From: Candidatus Bathyarchaeota archaeon
GTDB taxonomy: Archaea > Thermoproteota > Bathyarchaeia > Bathyarchaeales > UBA233
Length of the DNA: 11,833 nucleotides
Assembly: GCA_025057795.1 (NCBI GenBank)
Contig: JANXEP010000049.1
Span: forward strand, 1 to 11,833
Direction: 5' to 3'
Positions 7,137 to 11,833 of this stretch are shown piece after piece; within the stretch, counting starts at the first letter, position 1; each line of letters starts with the position of its first letter. Under the pieces are notes generated by a model. The model saw only the letters and a list, made by a program, of their open reading frames with translations, was not told the origin of the DNA and made no database searches. Both the position numbers and the translations under genes were made by a program.

Positions 7137-9086
7137 ATGATTTCAGAGAACCCATTTAAAGAATTTAGAAGAGAATGCAAAGCAATTCTAAAGAATGCCC
7201 TAGAAAAGGTTTTCCCAGAAAAAACCTTTAAGCAGATTATTCTTGAAAGACCCCCCGTTTTGGAGTTTGGGCAGTTGGCTTCCTCTATATGTTTTGAGTT
7301 GGCCAAGAAAAGTGGAGAAAAACCCCTGGAACTTGCTGAGCGCTTGGTCAAAGCAATAGGCAGATCGAAGTTTTCGCTAGTAGAGAATGTGACTGCGGCC
7401 GGAGGAGGTTATATAAATTTCCATGCGAACTTTGCCAAGCTTTCTGCTTTAACAATAGAGTCTGTAAGACGTTTGGACAACATCTACGGCTTCGTTAAAG
7501 CTGATAAGCCCTTGAAAATTATTGTGGAACATACAAGTGTAAATCCCCTCCACCCAATTCATATAGGGCAAGCAAGAAATCCGATGCTTGGGGACGCACT
7601 TGCCCGCATGCTTTCCTCAAGGGGTCACATTGTCTTCCGTCACTATTATGTAGATGATGTTGGCCGGCAGACAGCAGTAATTGCCTACGGATATGAAAAG
7701 TTGGGCAAGCCCAAATTGGCGGAAAAACCTGACCATTACATTGGAAAAATATACACAATAACCAGCTGCCTCGTTGAAATAAACCGTCTCAAAAAGGAGC
7801 TTGAAAACGCGAAGGCTGTCTCAGCGGAAGAAAAAATTACAAAGATTAATAGGGAATTGGATGATTGGGTGTCGGTGGCTTATGAATTAAAGGCTAAATA
7901 CCCAGAGCTTTTTGAAGAGCTTCTGCAGAGAATAAGCGAAGATGAGGACCCTGAAAAAACGATTAATGCGCTGAATAGGGCTTATGAAGCTGGAGATGAA
8001 AGGGCCAAAAATCTTGTGAGGGAAGTCAGCGAATTATGTTTAAATGGGTTTAGGGAAACCCTAAGCCGTGCTGGAGTTTTCTACGATTCATGGGACTGGG
8101 AAAGCGATCTTGTATGGAGTGGGCTGGTGAAAGAGGTGCTCCAACAGCTGAAACAGACACCCTATGTTTTCCTTAAAGGAGGCGTTCTCGAATTTGACGC
8201 TGAAAGTGTTGTAAGAGAGCTAAACTTGTGGGAGCGGTTAGGCCTAAGAAAAGATCAGGTTGTACCATCCTTAACGCTGGTGCGGGCTGATGGCACAACA
8301 CTTTACACAACTAGAGACATAGCCTACACTTTGTGGAAATTCAGAAAAGCCGACAAGTGTATTAACGTTATAGGCATGGAGCAATCATTGGCGCAGATGC
8401 AGCTGAAAGTAGCCCTATACGCTTTGGGCTATGGGGAATGCGCTAGCAACCTAACTCACTTCGCCTACAACTTAGTAACTTTGCCAGGATACAAAATGTC
8501 CAGCCGAAGGGGACGGTACATAACCTTAGACGAGGTCATGGACGAAGCCGTTAGAAGAGCATACGAAGAGGTTTCGAAGCGCTCGCCACAGCTACCGGAA
8601 GAAATTAAAAGAGAGGCTGCAGAGTTTGTTGGTATCGGCGCAGTGCGCTATGCACTTGTTGAGGTTGACCCTTCTAAGCCCGTTGAATTCAACTGGGACA
8701 GAGTGCTAAACTTCGAGAAAAATAGTGCACCATATATTCAATACTCTCATGCTAGAGCATGCAGTATACTGCGCAAAGCCTCCAGAAAACCTGAGAACCC
8801 CTCTTATGACCTGTTAAAAGAAAAACTTGAACATGAGCTTGTTTTGACCTTGGCCAGTTTTCCAGAAATTTTCATTGAGGCAACAGAAACGCTTAAGCCG
8901 AACTTGATAGCTGACTTTGCTAACGCCCTTGCAGATAAATTTAACACTTTTTACAATGCCTTTCCAGTAATAAAGGCTGAACCGAAAGAGCTTAGCGATG
9001 CAAGGCTCGGCTTAGTCGACGCAACAAGAATAGTTTTAAGAAATGCCTTAAGCCTGCTTGGGATTGTTGCCCCAGAAAGAATGTAA
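7137..9086 (+). CDS. argS: Arginine--tRNA ligase
   Basis: A 649-residue class Ia arginyl-tRNA synthetase that charges tRNA-Arg with arginine using ATP. Domains in order are the N-terminal Add-1 tRNA D-loop-recognition domain (about 1-115, ending AAGGGYINFHAN), then the Rossmann catalytic core with EHTSVNPLHPIHIGQ (131-145). In the core, HIGQ occupies the place of the canonical HIGH. A long charged helical insertion (about 200-285) follows. The second signature is KMSS (453-456), within a GYKMSSRRGRYITLDE stretch. The C-terminal DALR anticodon-binding domain begins around YSHARACSILRK and runs to the end. The start has AGGTTGA a few bases upstream, and the length fits archaeal ArgRS. Transcription probably starts from the divergent TATA element at 7083-7091. 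The gene for one of its substrates, tRNA-Arg(GCG), lies 2 kb upstream. Confidence 0.98.
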   Translation: MISENPFKEFRRECKAILKNALEKVFPEKTFKQIILERPPVLEFGQLASSICFELAKKSGEKPLELAERLVKAIGRSKFSLVENVTAAGGGYINFHANFAKLSALTIESVRRLDNIYGFVKADKPLKIIVEHTSVNPLHPIHIGQARNPMLGDALARMLSSRGHIVFRHYYVDDVGRQTAVIAYGYEKLGKPKLAEKPDHYIGKIYTITSCLVEINRLKKELENAKAVSAEEKITKINRELDDWVSVAYELKAKYPELFEELLQRISEDEDPEKTINALNRAYEAGDERAKNLVREVSELCLNGFRETLSRAGVFYDSWDWESDLVWSGLVKEVLQQLKQTPYVFLKGGVLEFDAESVVRELNLWERLGLRKDQVVPSLTLVRADGTTLYTTRDIAYTLWKFRKADKCINVIGMEQSLAQMQLKVALYALGYGECASNLTHFAYNLVTLPGYKMSSRRGRYITLDEVMDEAVRRAYEEVSKRSPQLPEEIKREAAEFVGIGAVRYALVEVDPSKPVEFNWDRVLNFEKNSAPYIQYSHARACSILRKASRKPENPSYDLLKEKLEHELVLTLASFPEIFIEATETLKPNLIADFANALADKFNTFYNAFPVIKAEPKELSDARLGLVDATRIVLRNALSLLGIVAPERM

Positions 9087-9134
9087 ATTAAGGTAGACTA
9101 TCTCAAAACTTAACGCAAAAGTAACCATACAATT

Positions 9135-9476
9135 CTACTCTGGGGCTTGTTCAAGAGCTATAGTTTCAATTTCCTTATCAGTTACAACTTTTATAAAATA
9201 GTTTACGCCGCTTGTCCATTCATATCTAAAACTGGTTTTTGAAGTTCCTCCGGGGGGTAAAGTCGACAAATTCCAGATAACTTGTATCTCCGTCCAGTTC
9301 TGGTTGGATGAAGGCTTAATCAGGACAATGTTTTTTAGGTTGCAACCCGCGTCGCCATCATTTTTAACATTGATTTCTACTTGTTTTGGTAAGCCTTTAA
9401 TGAACTTCACTTCGCTGATTATTACATCGCATTTAGGTTCTGCTTTTCCCTTAGGTCTCCATGGCATAGCGATCAT
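9135..9476 (-). CDS. Small hypothetical protein resembling a CARDB / Ig-like beta-sandwich domain
   Basis: A 113-residue protein that I do not recognise as a named family. Its pattern fits one CARDB-type (Ig-like) beta-sandwich: CDVIISEVKFIKGLPKQVEI, then NVKNDGDAGCNLKNIVLI, a Trp-rich strand, LPPGGTS and SFRYEW ahead of the terminal VNYFIKVVTDKEI strands. Such domains are normally secreted, but the N-terminus (MIAMPWRPKGKAEPK) is basic with no hydrophobic signal segment, so as annotated the protein looks cytoplasmic. Only two cysteines (C16, C45) are present. The start at 9476 has GTGA 6 bases upstream; the ATG at 9467 is an alternative. A TATA-like box lies about 45 bases upstream, suggesting its own transcript. 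It converges on argS and diverges from the radical SAM gene. Function unknown. Confidence 0.65.
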   Translation of the reverse strand: MIAMPWRPKGKAEPKCDVIISEVKFIKGLPKQVEINVKNDGDAGCNLKNIVLIKPSSNQNWTEIQVIWNLSTLPPGGTSKTSFRYEWTSGVNYFIKVVTDKEIETIALEQAPE

Positions 9477-9488
9477 TTAACTTCACTT

Positions 9489-9498
9489 TGATCGATCA
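9489..9498. repeat. 10-base palindrome TGATCGATCA near the start of the small CARDB-like gene
   Basis: A perfect palindrome, located about where transcription of the minus-strand gene should begin if the box at 9517-9525 is used. It overlaps ATCATGAT (9495-9502). It could be an operator, but a 10-base palindrome may arise by chance. Confidence 0.25.
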
Positions 9499-9516
9499 TG
9501 ATGTAAGGCAACATTC

Positions 9517-9525
9517 TTTTATGTA
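9517..9525 (-). promoter_or_regulatory. TATA-like box for the CARDB-like gene
   Basis: The minus strand reads TACATAAAA, about 45 bases before the ATG at 9476, giving a predicted leader of about 20 bases. Confidence 0.35.
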
Positions 9526-9560
9526 TGTTTCGCTAATCTTTCTGCATAAATTAAAAAGGC

Positions 9561-9570
9561 AAATATAAAA
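9561..9570 (+). promoter_or_regulatory. TATA box for the radical SAM gene
   Basis: AAATATAAAA is preceded by a purine-rich AAAAAGGC that could serve as the TFB element. It predicts a transcript start near 9590 and a leader of about 38 bases. GGTGAG at 9616-9621 then provides a Shine-Dalgarno 6 bases before the ATG at 9628. Confidence 0.5.
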
Positions 9571-9627
9571 CGGACGGAAATTTGTAGCGGCATGCTAAGA
9601 AAGAAGACTAATAAACGGTGAGTTAGC

Positions 9628-10962
9628 ATGCTTCGCAAGCGGCTTTTAGATAGAACCAATAGCTTATGCCCAAAGTGTATGCAAATTATCCCGGCCGAGA
9701 TCTTCACTGATGGTAAAAGGGTTTTCATGCAAAAAGAATGTTTGAAACACGGCGTCTTCCAGGGGTTAATTTGGAACGATTACCAAATCTACCAAAGATC
9801 TTTTAAATTCGCGAGGCCTGGGAGATTGCCGGAAAACTGGGCTACGTCAATTAACGAGGGTTGCCCTTACGATTGCGGTCTTTGCCCAGAACATAAACAG
9901 CACACCTGCCTAGCCATATTAGAGGTTACAGACAAGTGCAACTTAAACTGCCCAGTGTGTCTTGCATCTTCTAGCAAAAGGAACGACCCTGAACTAAACC
10001 AGATAGAATACGCGCTTAAGAAACTTTTAGGATATGAAGGGAGAGAAACTTCGCTTCAAATAAGCGGTGGCGAGCCAACAATTCGAAAAGATATTGTTGA
10101 AATAGTTCAGACGGCTGTTAGCCTTGGATTTAAAAAAATCGAAGTTAATACTAATGGAATCAAACTTGGCAGAGACCAGAAGTTAGCAAGGGAATTGTTC
10201 GATGCTGGGCTTGGGGGCATATACCTCCAATTTGATGGATTAATCCCTGAAACCAACATGCTTCTTAGAGGTGCATATCCGGACCTTTTGCCCTTAAAAG
10301 AAATGGCTATTGAAAGAGCGAAAAGAGCTGGTTTAGAGGTTACACTAGCAGCAACGATTGTTAAAGGAGTTAATGATGACCAACTTTGGGACATTATAAA
10401 ATACGCGATCAAAAGGGATCTAAAGGGCGTCAATTTTCAAACGTTCACAGCATCTGGCAATTTTCCTCCAATCTTGTTCAATCCTATGGAAAGAGTAACC
10501 ATTCCCGACATAGTTAAAGAAATTCAAGCTCAAAGTGGAGGACAATTAAAAATTGAGGATTTCATACCCATACCCTGCCAGGACAACCGCTGCGCCGCAA
10601 TCACCTATACGATCATTAAAAATGGAAAAATCACACCGATAAACAGGTTGGTTGTCGTCGAAAAAGTTATTGACTACTACTCTGAACTTGCCGATTTCGA
10701 TGAACTTTTAAAAACGGTAAATGACGCACTCTGTAATGGGAAGGAAAATGAGGCTCTGTGCTGCAGTACTTTGCTAGATGAGCTTAGAGGGCAATATTTT
10801 AGCATAGCCTGCCACGGCCTCCAGGATATATGGAACATCGACCTAAAAAGGGTGAAAAAATGTTGTGTTCATGAATTGACTACAGATGGAAAACTTATAC
10901 CATTCTGCCTTTACAACATTACAAATTTAGAAGGCAAACAACTAAATGAATTATTTATTTAA
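9628..10962 (+). CDS. Radical SAM protein of the MJ0619 / tetraether synthase (Tes) family
   Basis: A 444-residue radical SAM enzyme. The order of cysteine motifs matches archaeal Tes, which joins lipid tails to make tetraether membrane lipids (this family was earlier proposed to methylate a pterin). An N-terminal rubredoxin-like site has C14-P-K-C17 and C38-x2-H41. An auxiliary-cluster motif GCPYDCGLCPEHKQHTC (78-94) follows. The SAM cluster CxxxCxxC is C104/C108/C111 in TDKCNLNCPVC. SGGEP (146-150), NTNGIKL (174-180) and YLQFDG (199-204) follow in the barrel. The C-terminal part has C317, C322, C378/C379, C395, C412/C413 and a KKCCVHELTTDGKLIPFC ending (C427), as in Tes. It is shorter than the roughly 500-residue members because the segment between IPIPC and the following C-x-ITY is nearly absent. 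No membrane segment is seen. It appears monocistronic with its own TATA box. Either a true Tes or a paralogue with another radical coupling role is possible. Confidence 0.9.
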   Translation: MLRKRLLDRTNSLCPKCMQIIPAEIFTDGKRVFMQKECLKHGVFQGLIWNDYQIYQRSFKFARPGRLPENWATSINEGCPYDCGLCPEHKQHTCLAILEVTDKCNLNCPVCLASSSKRNDPELNQIEYALKKLLGYEGRETSLQISGGEPTIRKDIVEIVQTAVSLGFKKIEVNTNGIKLGRDQKLARELFDAGLGGIYLQFDGLIPETNMLLRGAYPDLLPLKEMAIERAKRAGLEVTLAATIVKGVNDDQLWDIIKYAIKRDLKGVNFQTFTASGNFPPILFNPMERVTIPDIVKEIQAQSGGQLKIEDFIPIPCQDNRCAAITYTIIKNGKITPINRLVVVEKVIDYYSELADFDELLKTVNDALCNGKENEALCCSTLLDELRGQYFSIACHGLQDIWNIDLKRVKKCCVHELTTDGKLIPFCLYNITNLEGKQLNELFI

Positions 10963-10973
10963 CAATCATGATT

Positions 10974-11011
10974 AAAGAAAAAATAAGGCTATTAAAGACG
11001 GAACTAATAGC
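10974..11011 (-). terminator. Hairpin plus T-tract terminator of the methyltransferase/corrinoid operon
   Basis: GCTATTA (10988-10994) and TAATAGC (11005-11011) form a perfect 7-bp stem around a 10-base loop. Read on the minus strand, the stem is followed by CCTTATTTTTTCTTT, a strong T-tract. It begins 28 bases past the corrinoid-protein stop, so it should end that operon between the two convergent genes. Confidence 0.6.
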
Positions 11012-11039
11012 AGGCTGCTGAACTTCTTTAACCTCACGG

Positions 11040-11672
11040 TTACTGTATCCCAATGAGTTCTTTGCATAACTTTACTCCTTTAGTAGCTGAGTCCGCCCAA
11101 GCGTCTGCGCCTGTATACTGCCTAGCATTTTCATCCACTCTACCACCGCCGATTATTACTTTGACTTTATCCCTGAGGCCTGCCGCTTTTAATGCCTCGA
11201 TAGTCCTTCTCATTGCGTCAATGGCCAGTGTTAGCAATCCGCTCAAACCTACGATGTCTGGCTTATGCTCCTTTACCGCTTCGACAAATTTTTCAGGGGG
11301 CATGTCCACCCCTATGTCTATTACCTTGAAGCCAGCTGCTTCAGCAAACGCCTTGAAAATGTTCTTACCGATGTCATGGATATCCCCCTCTACGGTGCCT
11401 AGAACAATAGTTCCAATAGGCTTTGCTCCTTCCTTTTGAAATTTGGGCAACACCAACTCCATGGTTTTGTTAAATATGTAGCCAGCCATGACGAGCTCTG
11501 ATAGGAAGTACTCTCCTTTTTCAAATTTCTCGCCAATTATGTCTGTGGCTTTCCTACAAGCTTCAAAAATTTCAGCTGGGTCATACTTCTCAAGGCTTTC
11601 TTTAACGAGGCTTATAGTTTTCTCCTCATCGAGATTGGCGAAAGCATCTACAAGGTCATCTAGCAAACCCAT
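11040..11672 (-). CDS. Corrinoid (B12-binding) methyltransferase protein, MtaC/MtbC-like
   Basis: A 210-residue two-domain corrinoid protein. Residues 1-85 are the four-helix cap domain (GLLDDLVDAFANLDEEKT... FEKGEYFLSELVMAGYIFNK). Residues 88-210 are the Rossmann-type B12 domain with GDIHDIGKN (96-104), in which H99 is the lower axial cobalt ligand. SGLLTLA (144-150) and VIIGGGRVDE (173-182) contact the cofactor tail. It accepts a methyl group from a substrate-specific methyltransferase and passes it to a second methyltransferase. The frame is open to a GTG at 11687, but GGAGGTG at 11685-11679 lies 6 bases before the ATG at 11672 and the GTG lies inside that signal, so 11672 is chosen. It follows the URO-D gene by 20 bases. 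The methyl donor (methanol, methylamine, methoxyaromatic, glycine betaine) cannot be told from this protein alone. Confidence 0.96.
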   Translation of the reverse strand: MGLLDDLVDAFANLDEEKTISLVKESLEKYDPAEIFEACRKATDIIGEKFEKGEYFLSELVMAGYIFNKTMELVLPKFQKEGAKPIGTIVLGTVEGDIHDIGKNIFKAFAEAAGFKVIDIGVDMPPEKFVEAVKEHKPDIVGLSGLLTLAIDAMRRTIEALKAAGLRDKVKVIIGGGRVDENARQYTGADAWADSATKGVKLCKELIGIQ

Positions 11673-11678
11673 TTTCAT

Positions 11679-11685
11679 CACCTCC
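11679..11685 (-). promoter_or_regulatory. Shine-Dalgarno GGAGGTG that decides the corrinoid-protein start
   Basis: A near-perfect match to the anti-Shine-Dalgarno, 6 bases before the ATG at 11672. The in-frame GTG (11687) and ATG (11678) overlap or abut it and are therefore unlikely starts. Confidence 0.7.
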
Positions 11686-11692
11686 ACATGAA

Positions 11693-11833
11693 CTAACGGC
11701 GTGGGGTGCCGTATTTTTCTACGGCTTTTATTACGGTTTTTACGTTTTCAGGTGGGGTTTCTGCGGGTATGGCTGTTGAAGATGCAAGTATTAGTCCGCC
11801 GCCGGGCATTAGGTCTTCCAGCAGTTTCTTGAT
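11693..11833 (-). CDS. URO-D family (MtaA/MtbA-like) methyltransferase, C-terminal fragment
   Basis: Only the last 46 codons are inside the window; the frame runs open to base 11833 and ends with TAG. The visible LMPGGGLILASSTAIPAETP (8-27), then PENVKTVIKAVEKYG (28-42), is the typical C-terminus of the uroporphyrinogen-decarboxylase fold, including corrinoid methyltransferases such as methylcobamide:CoM methyltransferase. True HemE would be an alternative, but the adjacent corrinoid protein 20 bases downstream points to methyl transfer. Whether it loads or unloads the corrinoid needs the missing upstream sequence. Confidence 0.85.
   Translation of the reverse strand: MKKLLEDLMPGGGLILASSTAIPAETPPENVKTVIKAVEKYGTPRR

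Noticed and set aside
7076..7758. Minus-strand open frames over the argS 5' region (7076-7351, 7519-7758)
   Set aside because: They are antisense to strongly conserved ArgRS coding sequence and have no motifs or start signals.
10964..10973. Palindrome AATCATGATT after the radical SAM gene, sharing ATCATGAT with 9495-9502
   Set aside because: An 8-base palindromic core in AT-rich sequence flanking a gene is readily expected by chance; no further flanking similarity is seen.
11053..11691. Plus-strand open frames opposite the corrinoid-protein gene
   Set aside because: They are Ser/Thr/Pro-rich antisense translations of the B12-binding gene, with no domain resemblance.

Overview
The window is almost certainly from an archaeon. 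Coding sequences are preceded by Shine-Dalgarno motifs (GGAGGTG, GAGGT, GGTGA), and TATA-like boxes lie about 25 bases upstream of the expected transcript starts. The arginyl-tRNA synthetase has the archaeal EHTSVNP signature. The radical SAM protein belongs to the MJ0619/tetraether synthase family, which makes archaeal membrane lipids. A URO-D methyltransferase plus corrinoid protein, a histone-deacetylase-like enzyme and class III CoA-transferases would suit an uncultivated anaerobic lineage such as Bathyarchaeia; that placement is inference. I see no CRISPR array, insertion sequence, integrase or prophage gene.

Bases 1-4950 hold a minus-strand operon read right to left. It contains two tandem class III (CaiB/BaiF) CoA-transferases whose genes overlap by 8 bases, then the molybdopterin-binding large subunit of a xanthine-dehydrogenase-family hydroxylase, whose C-terminus lies beyond base 1. 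The layout suggests CoA activation of a carboxylic acid followed by a molybdenum-dependent redox or hydroxylation step. The two transferases may form a heteromer, and the molybdenum subunit has unusual cofactor-binding loops. The operon starts behind a short intergenic region with an inverted repeat and a TATA-like element.

Bases 5033-5168 carry an intact tRNA-Arg(GCG) with its own TATA box, an encoded CCA and a possible downstream hairpin. It is followed on the plus strand by a metallo-beta-lactamase-fold hydrolase, which converges on a minus-strand histone-deacetylase-family amidohydrolase. That gene diverges from argS (plus), with one near-symmetric TATATA element between them.

A small minus-strand protein with a CARDB/Ig-like look (9135-9476) converges on argS and diverges from the radical SAM gene (9628-10962, plus). 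The right end is the tail of a second minus-strand operon: the last 46 residues of a URO-D-family (MtaA/MtbA-like) methyltransferase, then a complete MtaC-like corrinoid protein, closed by a hairpin and T-tract terminator. These two genes imply methyl-group transfer from a methylated substrate through a corrinoid cofactor.

The most interesting material is the double CoA-transferase plus molybdenum-hydroxylase operon with altered active-site motifs, and the short, cysteine-rich tetraether-synthase-like radical SAM enzyme.
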